Positions 1 to 9,801 of a DNA stretch of 64,000 nucleotides are shown here, one piece after another. The notes below the pieces were generated by a model. That model made no database searches. It was not told the DNA's origin and saw only the letters and a program-made list of their open reading frames with translations. The position numbers and the translations under genes were made by a program. The DNA is taken from positions 47,335 through 111,334 of the forward strand of contig JADFZZ010000012.1 of NCBI GenBank assembly GCA_015232315.1, in the 5' to 3' direction. Every line of letters starts with the position of its first letter. The first letter of the stretch is position 1. The DNA comes from SAR324 cluster bacterium (GTDB taxonomy: Bacteria > SAR324 > NAC60-12).

Positions 1-9
1 ATGAAGTAA

Positions 10-261
10 ATGGGGACACTTCTTACAAAATTTGGGTTTAAATTTTTTGTTTACAAAAATGATCATGAACCCAAGCATGTCCATGTTATGATTGGCGATG
101 ATGAATTTGCTAAAATTGAGATTCGATCAATCAAAGTGATTTATTCTTACCTCAAAGCAAATGATTTGAAACGTGCTAAAAAAATTATCAAAGAGAACCA
201 GAATTTACTTGAAAGGGCGTGGGATGCATTCTTTAGTCAAAGGGAAGACAGTAAAGATTAA
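10..261 (+). CDS. DUF4160 domain protein
   Basis: Small 83-residue protein with the pattern of the DUF4160 family: an N-terminal G-F-K-F-F segment, then the conserved NDHEPKHVHV stretch (residues about 17-26) and a C-terminal helix containing LLERAWDAFF. DUF4160 proteins commonly sit directly before a DUF2442 protein, as here, and the pair is often regarded as toxin-antitoxin-like, but no biochemical role is established. The ATG at 10 directly follows an in-frame TAA at 7-9, so the gene is complete at its 5' end within the window. It overlaps the next gene by 38 bases, suggesting translational coupling. Function unknown; family assignment is from motif recall. Confidence 0.75.
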   Translation: MGTLLTKFGFKFFVYKNDHEPKHVHVMIGDDEFAKIEIRSIKVIYSYLKANDLKRAKKIIKENQNLLERAWDAFFSQREDSKD

Positions 262-469
262 TGATGATTACCTTCATGTGGAACTGGAAGATGGGAGAAT
301 TATTTCTACTCCGATTGAATGGTACCCGGAATTAGTATCCGCAACGATTGCTCAGCGTCTCAATTATAAATTTATATGCAAACAATCAGGATTAGAGTGG
401 CCTGATCTGGATTTTCATTTAAGTATTGGGCATATGTTGATTGAACACATAAATCAGGATGTTGCTTGA
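224..469 (+). CDS. DUF2442 domain protein
   Basis: An 81-residue protein matching the DUF2442 family: a beta-rich start with LEDGRIISTPIEW (residues about 19-31) and the typical ending in which a Trp-Pro-Asp-Leu-Asp stretch is followed by HLSIGHML. I chose the ATG at 224 over an upstream ATG at 173 because it has AAGGG about seven bases upstream and because family members begin close to this point. It is the usual partner of DUF4160, with which it overlaps out of frame. The pair may act as a small toxin-antitoxin-like or regulatory module; that is inference from gene pairing only. Confidence 0.7.
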   Translation: MHSLVKGKTVKINDDYLHVELEDGRIISTPIEWYPELVSATIAQRLNYKFICKQSGLEWPDLDFHLSIGHMLIEHINQDVA

Positions 470-539
470 TGATCAGTGCTAGATGTTCACTTGTACGAAA
501 GTTGTCAAAACGGTTTTTTTCCTATGAACCGGAGATATC

Positions 540-1154
540 ATGACACCAAAACGTCAAAAACTGGTGAGTGATTATTATTCCAACAAAATCCCGGGAGTGG
601 AACTGCTGATGGATAACGTCTGGGATCCTCACAACATTGCGGCCGTCTTCCGAACCGCCGATGGTTTGGGAATCAAAACCGTCAACATGTATTACACTTA
701 CAATCGTCCCGGTGTTTCCAGATTTGAAGAATCAAAAAAGCTGGGACGTAAATCCAGCGCCAGTGCCCGCAAATGGATTCATTATCAGGATGTGCTGGAT
801 ATCAAAGCTTTTGCTGACGAGAAAAAACGGGAAGGCTTTGTCCTGGTAGGCAGTCATTTGACACCGAATGCCACCAAGCTGACAGATTTCAAATTTCCTG
901 AAAAATGTGTGATCGCGTTTGGCTCGGAAAGTCTGGGAATGTCTCCAGAAGTTCAGGCTGTTTGTGACCAGATGGTTTATATCCCCATGGTCGGAATGGT
1001 CGAAAGTTATAACATTTCAGTGGCGGCGGGAATCATGATGTATGAACTGTACCTTCAGCGAGGGCAACATCTCATGGATTCCAGCGCCTATACAGACCGG
1101 GAACCAAACCGGAATGCCGATCCAAAATTGCTCAATACTCCCCATGCTACCTGA
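540..1154 (+). CDS. TrmH/SpoU family RNA 2'-O-methyltransferase
   Basis: A 204-residue SPOUT-fold methyltransferase that would transfer a methyl group from SAM to a ribose 2'-OH of tRNA or rRNA. The three SpoU motifs are visible: motif 1 DPHNIAAVFRTADGLG (residues about 29-44), motif 2 around IAFGSESLGM (about 124-133), and motif 3 IPMVGMVESYNISVAAG (about 148-164). The start and overall layout resemble TrmH (tRNA Gm18), but the C-terminal extension of enterobacterial TrmH is absent, so the exact substrate is open. GGAG lies five bases before the ATG. The end overlaps the lnt start by 11 bases, so the two are probably co-translated. Confidence 0.85.
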   Translation: MTPKRQKLVSDYYSNKIPGVELLMDNVWDPHNIAAVFRTADGLGIKTVNMYYTYNRPGVSRFEESKKLGRKSSASARKWIHYQDVLDIKAFADEKKREGFVLVGSHLTPNATKLTDFKFPEKCVIAFGSESLGMSPEVQAVCDQMVYIPMVGMVESYNISVAAGIMMYELYLQRGQHLMDSSAYTDREPNRNADPKLLNTPHAT

Positions 1155-2799
1155 TTTTTCACGAAGTCTTTCGCGTATTCTACACGCCCCCTGGTGGATG
1201 CTGGCGATTGTTGCCGGAGTTCTGACAGGTCTTGCCGTTCCCGGGTATCATTTGCAGTTATTGGGACTCATTTCACTGCTTCCTCTGCTGGTGTTGCTGG
1301 ATCAGGATCATGAACACTCCTGGAAAAAAAGGTGGCTTCGCTCAGTAATGGCATGCTGGATCGTGGGCACGCTGGTTTCCTTGGTCGGGTGTCCCTGGAT
1401 CATTCACAGTTCCAGTGTATTCGGTCATCTCCCGATCCCTCTGGCCCTGCTGGTTGGTGCTGGTTATGGACTCGAAATCACCCTCATTCTCTGGCTGGAA
1501 CTGGCGCTTCCCGTTCTGTTGATTCGCAAAAAAGGGACCTCAGAATTATTGCTTCGGCTGTTCTGGTTTTTGATGCTGGAACCCGCACACCCCGGCTTGT
1601 TCCACTGGAGTTATGGCGGCTTAACCTTTGACGGAATTCCATGGATCAGCCAACTTGCGGATTTGATCGGCGCGCCCGGGCTTGGTTTGTATGTCATGGG
1701 AGGGCATTTATGGTTGATCGGATGGTTTCGCCAAGCGCAGTCCCCCACAAAATTGTATCCGTTAAAGCAGGCCTTCGGAATTTTACTGGTGCTATGGTTT
1801 GGCGGATTGACCTATGGCGTCCTCAGGGAACAGCAACTTGCGTCGATTTTTCCTGAATCAGGAAAATCAGTGCGGATGATCTCCCTTCAGCCTAATTTCA
1901 CACTTCAGCAATTGGCATCCAATCCGGCGCTGGCCTATTCAACGCGCAACAGGAATCTCAGTGATTTGTTCAGTGATTCCATCAGGGCCCTCGATTCTCT
2001 TGATGAACGGCGATCCGAGGTGCCGGTACTGCTGGTCTGGCCTGAATCGACATATCCGGCGGCGTTTCTTAAAAATGAATCCATGCGTGACAAGGTTGAG
2101 CAATTTGCGAGACTGCACCATGTATTCATTCTCTTGACGTCTGTGGATTGGGAACAGGATGAAACGGATCAACTGCGCTTCTGGGGTTCCGCGTTTCTGA
2201 TCAATCCGGATGGAACATTGAACGGGCGGTACGATAAAATATTTCTGATCCCGTTCGGAGAGTATCTGCCCCTGGCGGACTGGTTTCCATTTTATGCCCG
2301 TTGGCTCAGGGAAAATGTGGAAAACATGTCTGAATTTGAGGCGGGGCATGAACCCAAAGTGTTTGAATTGTCAGAATCCATGCGAATTTCCGCACCGATC
2401 TGTTTTGATGTGTTTTTCCCCGAGATTCTGAGGGACATGGTACGCAACGGCGCTGACGGTGCCGTTGTTTTGAGCAATCTCGCCTGGTTTGGCAAAACCA
2501 ACGCATCCCGGTTGATGGAAATGGCAGTCCGCTGGAATGCCATTGAAAACCGGGTTCCCCTGACACTTTCATCCAACAATGGACCAAGTTTTGTGATTGG
2601 CGCGGAGGGCAAGTTCCAGACTTCCCGCACAGAGTGGTTCACACAGGATTATCTCATCCATACACTGTCCCTCCAGCGACATGATTCATTTTACAGGGAT
2701 CATGCTTTGCTGGTGCGAGGTCTGTGGGTGTGTCTGTGGATTGGTGTGTTGCTGTTCAGAAGGTTTGAACCGCACCCTTCGGAGGCCTCATCATTCTGA
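1144..2799 (+). CDS. lnt: Apolipoprotein N-acyltransferase
   Basis: Inner-membrane enzyme that adds the third acyl chain to the N-terminal cysteine of lipoproteins, the last step of lipoprotein maturation in Gram-negatives. The N-terminal half is a run of hydrophobic helices; the C-terminal half is a periplasmic nitrilase domain with the Glu-Lys-Cys triad in context: VWPESTYP (Glu), YDKIFLIPFGEYLP (Lys) and PICFDVFFPE (Cys). I count 551 residues, near the usual family length. The start is taken at 1144, just inside the end of the methyltransferase gene; an upstream in-frame ATG at 1114 is possible, and neither has a clear Shine-Dalgarno. Its 3' end overlaps the convergent nuclease gene by nine bases. 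Several lipoproteins in the window would be its substrates. Confidence 0.92.
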   Translation: MLPDFSRSLSRILHAPWWMLAIVAGVLTGLAVPGYHLQLLGLISLLPLLVLLDQDHEHSWKKRWLRSVMACWIVGTLVSLVGCPWIIHSSSVFGHLPIPLALLVGAGYGLEITLILWLELALPVLLIRKKGTSELLLRLFWFLMLEPAHPGLFHWSYGGLTFDGIPWISQLADLIGAPGLGLYVMGGHLWLIGWFRQAQSPTKLYPLKQAFGILLVLWFGGLTYGVLREQQLASIFPESGKSVRMISLQPNFTLQQLASNPALAYSTRNRNLSDLFSDSIRALDSLDERRSEVPVLLVWPESTYPAAFLKNESMRDKVEQFARLHHVFILLTSVDWEQDETDQLRFWGSAFLINPDGTLNGRYDKIFLIPFGEYLPLADWFPFYARWLRENVENMSEFEAGHEPKVFELSESMRISAPICFDVFFPEILRDMVRNGADGAVVLSNLAWFGKTNASRLMEMAVRWNAIENRVPLTLSSNNGPSFVIGAEGKFQTSRTEWFTQDYLIHTLSLQRHDSFYRDHALLVRGLWVCLWIGVLLFRRFEPHPSEASSF

Positions 2800-3516
2800 C
2801 TTTGACCGGAACACATTCCATGCCTCGGCCACGTCCTGTTCTCCCTGCTGAATATCGCTATCAGTGAGTTGATACAAACTGATGAGATGCGGCGGATGTT
2901 TCTGAATAAAAATAAGGTGATAGGCAAAGACTTCTCCGGTCAGCGCCTTGATGCCTGAAAGATACCAGACGGCCTGTAGCAGACAGGACCTTGAGGTAAC
3001 AGCTTTCCTCACACTTTCAGCGTCCACCCGTGAGGCCAGTTTGAGGTCAACCAGATATTTCTGCTGTGGGTTCATCCAGTCCGGTCGTCCTTTCAACATC
3101 AGTGATGTTTCGGGTAACTTCCAGAACAACGACACTTCGGGCATTCCTTCTGCCATGAATTGTCGCACACCGGGATGCACGGCATACGCTTTTTGCAACC
3201 GCATGAGGCCATCCCAGCGATTGGATTTGATTAATTGTTTTCCCTGTTCCTGTTCCAGCCTGTTCCAACGGTTTTTTGAGGCATCGCTCCTTCGGTTCAG
3301 GCCTTCCGGTGCCCGTTGAAAGGTTTGGTGGAAAACATCAGGTTCCAGCAGTAGCATGTGTGCTTCTATCCCGAAAACGAGCGGACTTTCCGGGCCTGAA
3401 GGAAAAAATTGCTGTGGGGATAATCCTTTTTTCAAGGTGGTTTGATTGAGGCCTTCTGATTGCTGATAGGTTTCAAAATCCATATCAGGATAGATTCCCG
3501 GTTGTTGGCGATGCAT
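2791..3516 (-). CDS. RecE-like PD-(D/E)XK exonuclease domain protein
   Basis: A 241-residue protein resembling the C-terminal nuclease domain of phage/prophage exonuclease VIII (RecE; the DUF3799 or PDDEXK-like family). The N-terminus has the G-I-Y-P-D ... Y start followed by L-N-Q-T-T-L-K. Then come FGIEAHMLLLEPDVF and APEGLNRRSD, both typical of this family, and the active-site region GRPDWM ... VDLKLAS, giving the Asp-x-Lys core. The family usually reads DLKT here. I start at the ATG at 3516; the longer frame to 3612 encodes a Cys/Phe-rich leader unlike the family. No RecT-like annealing protein or other phage gene is next to it, so it looks like an orphan recombination nuclease of mobile-element origin. 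Confidence 0.7.
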   Translation of the reverse strand: MHRQQPGIYPDMDFETYQQSEGLNQTTLKKGLSPQQFFPSGPESPLVFGIEAHMLLLEPDVFHQTFQRAPEGLNRRSDASKNRWNRLEQEQGKQLIKSNRWDGLMRLQKAYAVHPGVRQFMAEGMPEVSLFWKLPETSLMLKGRPDWMNPQQKYLVDLKLASRVDAESVRKAVTSRSCLLQAVWYLSGIKALTGEVFAYHLIFIQKHPPHLISLYQLTDSDIQQGEQDVAEAWNVFRSKSE

Positions 3517-3657
3517 AGAAATAGCAGAAGCGATCAAATAAAAAGAAGAACAACGAAAACAAAAAGAACACATGCTTGAAGTGCCTAAAAAAGCTGGCAT
3601 TGCTTCCACCAAGAAATGGCTGGTGGAGCCTTGGTGGTTAGGACGACCGGGTGCCTC

Positions 3658-3900
3658 TCAACCAGATAAAATCACGCCGGATTCGCTTTTGAGACGTTCA
3701 GCAATCCATATTTTAATAACATCTTGCCTGCTAACTCCCATTTGACTTGCCTGCAGATCGACCGAGTGAATCATCCATTCAGGAAAAGTAATTTTCACAC
3801 TTCTCTGTTTATGCGAAGGTCGTTGTGCTGTTGATAGGTCTAAATAGGGAGTGATATCATCGCCCTTGTCAAACAGTTCATCCAATTCTTCAGCTTTCAT
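3658..3900 (-). CDS. BrnA/CopG-type antitoxin
   Basis: An 80-residue antitoxin candidate encoded directly downstream of a BrnT-type toxin and overlapping it by 11 bases. The N-terminal part is acidic (ELDELFDKGDD); the C-terminal part has a ribbon-helix-helix-like pattern, RSVKITFPEWMIHSVDLQA followed by MGVSRQDVIKIWIAERL. Antitoxins of this kind neutralise the toxin and bind their own promoter. The ATG at 3900 has AAGGAG upstream within the end of the toxin gene, so I prefer it over the in-frame upstream start at 3924. Toxin-before-antitoxin order is normal for BrnTA. A weak hairpin at about 3604-3628 lies downstream. Confidence 0.75.
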   Translation of the reverse strand: MKAEELDELFDKGDDITPYLDLSTAQRPSHKQRSVKITFPEWMIHSVDLQASQMGVSRQDVIKIWIAERLKSESGVILSG

Positions 3901-4153
3901 AATACAGTCTCCTTTCTTCTTCACGTGATCTTCTGACAGAAATGATCCGAATCACATCCGTCCTGATAGTGTAAAATGCAGTCCAAAGTCTTTTCTTATA
4001 TGAAGCAATCATTGCAACCCTTGGTTCCGTATCACTTCGGGCCTGAAAGAGAATCCTGTTGTTATCTTTCCATAGATTCTTGGCCGTTTCAAAATCAATT
4101 CCATGTTTTTCTTGATTCGCAAGGCTCTTTTGAGGATCGTACTCAAAGTTCAT
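3890..4153 (-). CDS. brnT: BrnT family toxin
   Basis: An 87-residue ribonuclease-type toxin of the BrnT family (RelE-like fold). Recognisable signatures are the N-terminal F-E-Y-D-P-Q-K-S start with KHGIDFETAKNLW, and the C-terminal segment IRIISVRRSREEERRLYYES, which is highly typical of BrnT. BrnT cleaves RNA and arrests translation until bound by its antitoxin. An AGGA motif precedes the ATG at 4153. It forms a two-gene operon with the antitoxin; the region upstream (4154-4300) is AT-rich and would hold the autoregulated promoter. Confidence 0.85.
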   Translation of the reverse strand: MNFEYDPQKSLANQEKHGIDFETAKNLWKDNNRILFQARSDTEPRVAMIASYKKRLWTAFYTIRTDVIRIISVRRSREEERRLYYES

Positions 4154-4597
4154 AGTATCCTGTTCGGGTATTATTAGATTAATGATTATACCTTACAGCG
4201 TATCATCACAAGAACGAAGTTTCATTCATATCTTAAAATTTATTGCGCGTTGTTACCCTGATGATCCCCGGTAGCGTCATATCTCAGTGGTGTTTTAAGG
4301 AAATACATTTTTAAGTGTGAATTAAGCTATAGGGACCAGTTACACCTTTCTTGCTGTAGAGTCTGTTAGTGTGTGTTTGCATCAGAGCCAAAATGCCTGA
4401 ATACAGTTTCGAAAATCCCCTTTATAAAATGTGACCCATCGCATATTCCAAGCCGCATTTTTCAGTAGTTGAGATCAAACTTGCAAATTCAGTTTGATCA
4501 GGCACGATACCCCCCTTTCTTCCATAAACTCGTTCCTGAGACCATGATTATTCCGGCTCAAGAGCGTCTTCCCAACACCTCAAGAACAGGTTGCCAT
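4154..4597. other. Intergenic region between brnT and fadB
   Basis: About 440 bases between divergent transcription units. It must carry the leftward promoter for brnTA and the rightward promoter for fadBA. The only clear structure I see is the perfect inverted repeat at 4473-4499, listed separately. A longer in-frame reading upstream of fadB (from 4469) exists, but its protein sequence is unlike any FadB N-terminus, so I treat it as non-coding leader. Confidence 0.5.
4473..4499. promoter_or_regulatory. Perfect 9-bp inverted repeat, putative operator of fadBA
   Basis: GATCAAACT (4473-4481) and AGTTTGATC (4491-4499) form a perfect inverted repeat separated by nine bases, about 100 bases before the fadB ATG. 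The size and symmetry suit a dimeric repressor site. Fatty-acid-responsive repressors (FadR, PsrA and related TetR-type proteins) often control fadBA, and CAAAC...GTTTG half-sites recall PsrA boxes, but the half-site spacing differs and I see no regulator gene nearby. The functional role is inference. Confidence 0.45.
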
Positions 4598-6754
4598 ATG
4601 ATATTTGAGGGTCAGGCCATTAAATGTAAGAAAATTGACGGCGATATCATTGAGCTGACTTTTGACTTAAAAGACGAGTCGGTGAACAAGTTCAATAAAC
4701 TCACCCTTCAGGAATTGTCAGAAGCCGTTGATAAAATCAGCCAGGACAGTTCTGCCAAAGGATTGCTGGTTACCAGCGCAAAAAGTGTATTCATTGTCGG
4801 TGCGGATATTACAGAATTTATTGATTTCTTTAAAAAACCCGCCGCTGAGATCGCTGAAGGTATCAAAGCTGGAAGCCGGGTGTTTTCTAAGCTTGAAGAT
4901 TTGAACATTCCAAGTGTTGTCGCCATCAATGGTTTTGCGCTTGGTGGGGGATTTGAATTCTGTTTGTCCTGCACCTATCGGGTCATGTCAACAGACGCAA
5001 AAGTCGGTCTGCCTGAAGTCAAACTGGGAATTCTTCCCGGATGGGGTGGAACCGTGAGACTGCCACGAGTGATTGGTGCAGACAATGCGATTGAATGGAT
5101 CTGCATGGGGAAAGAAAACAAAGCGGAAGAGGCTTTAAAAACAGGTGCTGTGGACGCTGTGGTTGCTCCTGATAAAACCCGCGAATCGGCCCTGCAATTG
5201 CTCAATCATGCAATCAGTGGAAAACTGGACTGGAAAGCCAGGAGACAGGAAAAACTCGAGCCGCTCAAACTGGGCGAAATTGAAAGCACCATGGTGTTTG
5301 AAGGCACACGGGGATTTATCGCCGCTCAGGCCGGACCTCACTATCCATCACCACTGACCATTGTTGGTGTCATGCAGGCTGGTTCCAAGCTGGGACGAGA
5401 TGACGCTCTGGAAATTGAAGCAGAAGGTTTCAGCGAAGTGGCAACCACCAGTGTGGCTCAATCCTTGATCTCCCTGTTCATGGGCGACCAACTACTGAAG
5501 AAAAAAGCAAAATCCGCTCAGAAAGCAGCCAATCCTGTTAAATCCGCCGCTGTGCTTGGTGCTGGAATCATGGGTGGCGGGATTGCGTATCAGTCCGCTT
5601 TCAAAGGCACACCGATCCATATGAAAGATATCAATGATGCGGCCATTCAACTGGGCTTGAACGAAGCCACCAAACTGCTTGATGGACAAGTCAGCAAAGG
5701 TCGTCTGACCACCAAAAAAATGGCCGATACGCTGAATTCGATTTATCCCACCCTGTCTTACGACGGTTTGAAAAACGTGGATATCGTGGTTGAAGCGGTT
5801 GTGGAAAATCCCAAAATCAAAAAAATGGTCTTGGCGGAAACAGAAGGTTATGTGAGAGCGGACACAGTTCTCTCATCCAACACTTCAACCATCTCCATTT
5901 CCTATCTGGCAGAAGGACTCAAGCGTCCTGAAATGTTCTGCGGAATGCACTTCTTCAATCCTGTACACAAAATGCCATTGGTTGAAGTGATTCGTGGTAA
6001 AAAATCCAGTGAGAAAGCCATCGCAACCACCGTTGCGTATGCCACTGCCATGGGCAAAACCGCAATTGTGGTGAATGACTGTCCCGGATTCCTGGTCAAC
6101 CGGATCCTGTTCCCTTATTTTGCGGGATTTCAGAAACTGGTCAGTGATGGCGTCGATTTCAAACGAGTCGATAAAATCATGGAGAAAAAATTCGGATGGC
6201 CAATGGGACCGGCTTATCTGCTGGATGTGGTTGGAATTGATACCGCTCATCATGCTGGTGAAGTGATGGCAGAAGGTTTTCCCGACAGAATGAAACCTGA
6301 AGGCAGAAACGCCTTGGATGTGATGTATGAAAACAAGCGCTTCGGCCAGAAGAACAATCAGGGGTTTTATCTGTATTCCCTTGATAAAAAAGGAAAACCC
6401 AAAAAGAGTGATGCTCCGGAAGTGGCAGATCTCCTGAAGCCTGTGATCCATGGTGATCTCGCAGGTATTTCTGATGACGAAATCATTGACCGGATGATGA
6501 TTCCCATGATCATTGAAAGTTCACGATGTCTGGAAGACAATATTGTCAGTTCAGCCGCGGAACTGGATATGGGACTCATTTTCGGAATTGGTTTTCCTCC
6601 CTTCAGAGGCGGTGCCCTGAATTACGCTGACACCGTGGGAATTGCCAAAATTTGTGAAAAAGCTGACAAATACGCATCTCTCGGCAAAGTCTATGAACCG
6701 ACTGAGCAGATGCGGCAATTGGCAAAATCAGGAAAAACCTTCTATCAATCTTAA
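4598..6754 (+). CDS. fadB: Fatty acid oxidation complex subunit alpha FadB/FadJ
   Basis: A 718-residue multifunctional enzyme of aerobic beta-oxidation: enoyl-CoA hydratase (and probably isomerase) plus L-3-hydroxyacyl-CoA dehydrogenase. The N-terminal crotonase part (about 1-190) has [20 protein letters not shown] and [14 protein letters not shown], carrying the two catalytic glutamates. The dehydrogenase part begins near residue 310 with the NAD-binding [14 protein letters not shown] and contains [15 protein letters not shown] with the catalytic His. Family members start like the ATG at 4598 (M-I-F-E-G), and AGG lies upstream. Length matches E. coli FadB and FadJ. It is followed 21 bases later by fadA, the alpha-then-beta order of gammaproteobacterial fadBA. 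Confidence 0.95.
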   Translation: MIFEGQAIKCKKIDGDIIELTFDLKDESVNKFNKLTLQELSEAVDKISQDSSAKGLLVTSAKSVFIVGADITEFIDFFKKPAAEIAEGIKAGSRVFSKLEDLNIPSVVAINGFALGGGFEFCLSCTYRVMSTDAKVGLPEVKLGILPGWGGTVRLPRVIGADNAIEWICMGKENKAEEALKTGAVDAVVAPDKTRESALQLLNHAISGKLDWKARRQEKLEPLKLGEIESTMVFEGTRGFIAAQAGPHYPSPLTIVGVMQAGSKLGRDDALEIEAEGFSEVATTSVAQSLISLFMGDQLLKKKAKSAQKAANPVKSAAVLGAGIMGGGIAYQSAFKGTPIHMKDINDAAIQLGLNEATKLLDGQVSKGRLTTKKMADTLNSIYPTLSYDGLKNVDIVVEAVVENPKIKKMVLAETEGYVRADTVLSSNTSTISISYLAEGLKRPEMFCGMHFFNPVHKMPLVEVIRGKKSSEKAIATTVAYATAMGKTAIVVNDCPGFLVNRILFPYFAGFQKLVSDGVDFKRVDKIMEKKFGWPMGPAYLLDVVGIDTAHHAGEVMAEGFPDRMKPEGRNALDVMYENKRFGQKNNQGFYLYSLDKKGKPKKSDAPEVADLLKPVIHGDLAGISDDEIIDRMMIPMIIESSRCLEDNIVSSAAELDMGLIFGIGFPPFRGGALNYADTVGIAKICEKADKYASLGKVYEPTEQMRQLAKSGKTFYQS

Positions 6755-7936
<1,182 letters not shown>

Positions 7937-7946
7937 CTTCTAGCAC

Positions 7947-7976
7947 AACAGGGCCGGATCACTGGTCCTGTTTCCC
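7947..7976 (+). terminator. Hairpin terminator after fadBA
   Basis: AACAGGGCC (7947-7955) pairs with GGTCCTGTT (7964-7972) with one G-T mismatch, across an eight-base loop. It is followed by a short T/C-rich run. It lies 11 bases after the fadA stop, the expected position for an intrinsic terminator, though the T-run is weak. Confidence 0.5.
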
Positions 7977-8078
7977 ACCCCCTCTTTTCCTTCCCTGAAC
8001 AAAACCAATGGCCATAGTCATCGTTTCATCGATTTTCAGGCGATAGTCTATAAATCAAGTATCGGAATCGTTTTTTCT

Positions 8079-8738
8079 TTAACGACACGGCACCTTAAAC
8101 CAGTTTTTTCTGAGTTTATTGGTAGGATGCAGGATGCGAAACCGTTGGTTTGTGTCAATTTTTTGTGCGAATAAACCAAACACTTCATCCAGGGTGATCA
8201 GGGTGAGTCCCCAGATCCGGTAAGATTGAAAATCATAGCAGGGGAGCGTCCAGGTTTTTCCCATGAATTTCCAGGTCATTTGTTTCCGATTGTTCTGATC
8301 AAGAAAAAAAGACAATGGAATCCAGACAACCTGATCTACTTCATGATTGAGTTGCAGTTCAGGGGTGTTTGTAAGGCGGAATACAAACGGAGTGATGATC
8401 ATGAGTCTGGAGCGTCGGTGAGCCAGGGTGAATACATCAGAAAGTCTTCCCAGCGGTTCAATACATTGTGCGTCCATTCCAATTTCTTCTTTCAGCTCCC
8501 GCAAGGCTCCTGAAAAAGAATCAGGATCATTCTCACTCAACCGCCCCCCCGGGAATGCCATGTGCCCTGACCAAGGATCACCTTTTTTCCGGGCACGTTG
8601 AATCAGCAATACTTTCCAGCCTTCATCCGGTGATTCATCCAGAATCACTGTTGTGCAGGAGCGTCGCAGTTGTTTTCTTCCGGGAATTTTGCGGGGGGTG
8701 TAGCGGAACAATGCTTTGATATCTGTCGCGGATGTCAT
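8079..8738 (-). CDS. Nudix hydrolase, CoA pyrophosphatase (NudL)-like
   Basis: A 219-residue Nudix protein. The Nudix box is visible as FPGGRLSENDPDSF followed by ALRELKEEIGM (residues about 68-93), with the extended spacing typical of NudL/YeaB-type CoA diphosphatases. The preceding VLLIQRARKKGDPWSGHMAF is also characteristic of that subgroup, which hydrolyses CoA and acyl-CoA to 4'-phosphopantetheine derivatives and 3',5'-ADP. Proximity to fadBA fits a role in CoA turnover, but the genes are convergent. The ATG at 8738 has GGGG about seven bases upstream. The substrate is inferred. Confidence 0.85.
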   Translation of the reverse strand: MTSATDIKALFRYTPRKIPGRKQLRRSCTTVILDESPDEGWKVLLIQRARKKGDPWSGHMAFPGGRLSENDPDSFSGALRELKEEIGMDAQCIEPLGRLSDVFTLAHRRSRLMIITPFVFRLTNTPELQLNHEVDQVVWIPLSFFLDQNNRKQMTWKFMGKTWTLPCYDFQSYRIWGLTLITLDEVFGLFAQKIDTNQRFRILHPTNKLRKNWFKVPCR

Positions 8739-9120
8739 AGGTTTGCCCCGTATCTGGAAAGTTAATCATTGTTTGTGTTCCATCTCTATAACAAACACAA
8801 ACGACCATGTCAGTTAAATAATCAGACAATCTTTGTCCATTTATTTTGCATCAACGTATGAACATGGTCGTTTCTTTGATTGTGCGGGGTTTCCAGAAAA
8901 TTATATCTTGCCATCTGTTTTTTTTGTGGCTATATACTCAGTTTTTCATTTCCCCATGGCCCCGCCGTGTCAAGCCCACTGATGAATTGCCAGAGTGAAT
9001 CTCATTGAAACAATTCATGGTATCCGGGGAATAACTGCCGAGATGTGCATGACCGGAGTTACTGAAAAATCAGTAGTGTATGCCGGATCAATTTAAAAAC
9101 AATTATTATTAAAGGTTGCC
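8739..9120. other. Intergenic region upstream of rplC
   Basis: About 380 bases between the divergent Nudix and rplC genes. It contains a small hairpin immediately upstream of rplC: ACTGA (9061-9065) and TCAGT (9070-9074) around AAAA. No ribosomal-protein gene or recognisable leader peptide is present. I cannot identify a promoter with confidence. Confidence 0.35.
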
Positions 9121-9741
9121 ATGCTGGATGGAATGCTAGCACGAAAAGTCGGGATGACTCAGATTTTTGATGAAACCGGAAACGCAATTCCTGTTACTGT
9201 TCTGCGTGTTGGTCCGATCACTGTGATTCAGAAAAAAACTGAAGAAAAAGAAGGTTACAACAGCGTACAGGTTGGATTTGAGCCAATCTCTGAAAAAAAA
9301 GTGAATCGTCCTGAAAAAGGTCATTTCAAAGGAATAGCCCCCTTACGCTACCTGAAAGAATTCCGACCTGACAATATCAACGAGATTCAGATAGGTCAAA
9401 CAATTGACATGAGTATCTTCAAAGAAGGTGAATCTGTCGCAATCACAGGAATTTCCAAAGGTAAAGGCTTCACGGGTGTTATGAAACGCTATAATTTTGG
9501 CGGATTTCCTGCTTCTCATGGACACCGTGGTCCTCGGGCCGGCGGTAGTCTCGGGCAGCGAACCACACCTGGAAAAGTGCAGAAAGGCAAGAAAATGAAC
9601 GGTCGTCATGGAAATAAAACCGTGACCATCACTGGATTGAACATTGTCCGGATCATGCCTGAAGACCATCTGGTTCTGATCAATGGACCTATTCCAGGAA
9701 AAAATGGCGGTCTTGTAAGCCTCTACAAAAGCAATCGCTAA
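9121..9741 (+). CDS. rplC: 50S ribosomal protein L3, isolated gene
   Basis: A complete 206-residue L3, which binds 23S rRNA domain VI near the peptidyl-transferase centre and nucleates 50S assembly. Hallmarks are ARKVGMTQIFDETG at the start, TGISKGKGFTGVMKRYNF, and the central loop with SHGHRGPRAGGSLGQ followed by TPGKVQKGKKMNGRHG. At the position of E. coli Gln150 (the PrmB methylation site in GQNQ) this protein has GQRT, so that site is lost. AAAGG precedes the ATG. L3 normally lies in the S10 operon after rpsJ and before rplD; here no other ribosomal gene adjoins it and a terminator follows. It may be relocated or a second copy. Confidence 0.95.
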   Translation: MLDGMLARKVGMTQIFDETGNAIPVTVLRVGPITVIQKKTEEKEGYNSVQVGFEPISEKKVNRPEKGHFKGIAPLRYLKEFRPDNINEIQIGQTIDMSIFKEGESVAITGISKGKGFTGVMKRYNFGGFPASHGHRGPRAGGSLGQRTTPGKVQKGKKMNGRHGNKTVTITGLNIVRIMPEDHLVLINGPIPGKNGGLVSLYKSNR

Positions 9742-9755
9742 ATCCTCAGTTTGTT

Positions 9756-9790
9756 CAATGCCGCTATTTTCTGGCGGCATTGTCTTTTCG
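9756..9790 (+). terminator. Intrinsic terminator after rplC
   Basis: A perfect nine-base stem, CAATGCCGC (9756-9764) with GCGGCATTG (9774-9782), is followed by TCTTTTC. It lies between the convergent rplC and rlmL genes and could serve both, although the T-rich side favours the plus strand. Confidence 0.75.
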
Positions 9791-9801
9791 ATACCTTCCA
9801 A

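Noticed and set aside
4469..4597. N-terminal extension of FadB
   Set aside because: The extra 43 residues do not match FadB, and the ATG at 4598 has a better context and matches family starts.
5885..6451. A 188-codon minus-strand ORF inside fadB
   Set aside because: Shadow of fadB; no ribosome-binding site or family signature.
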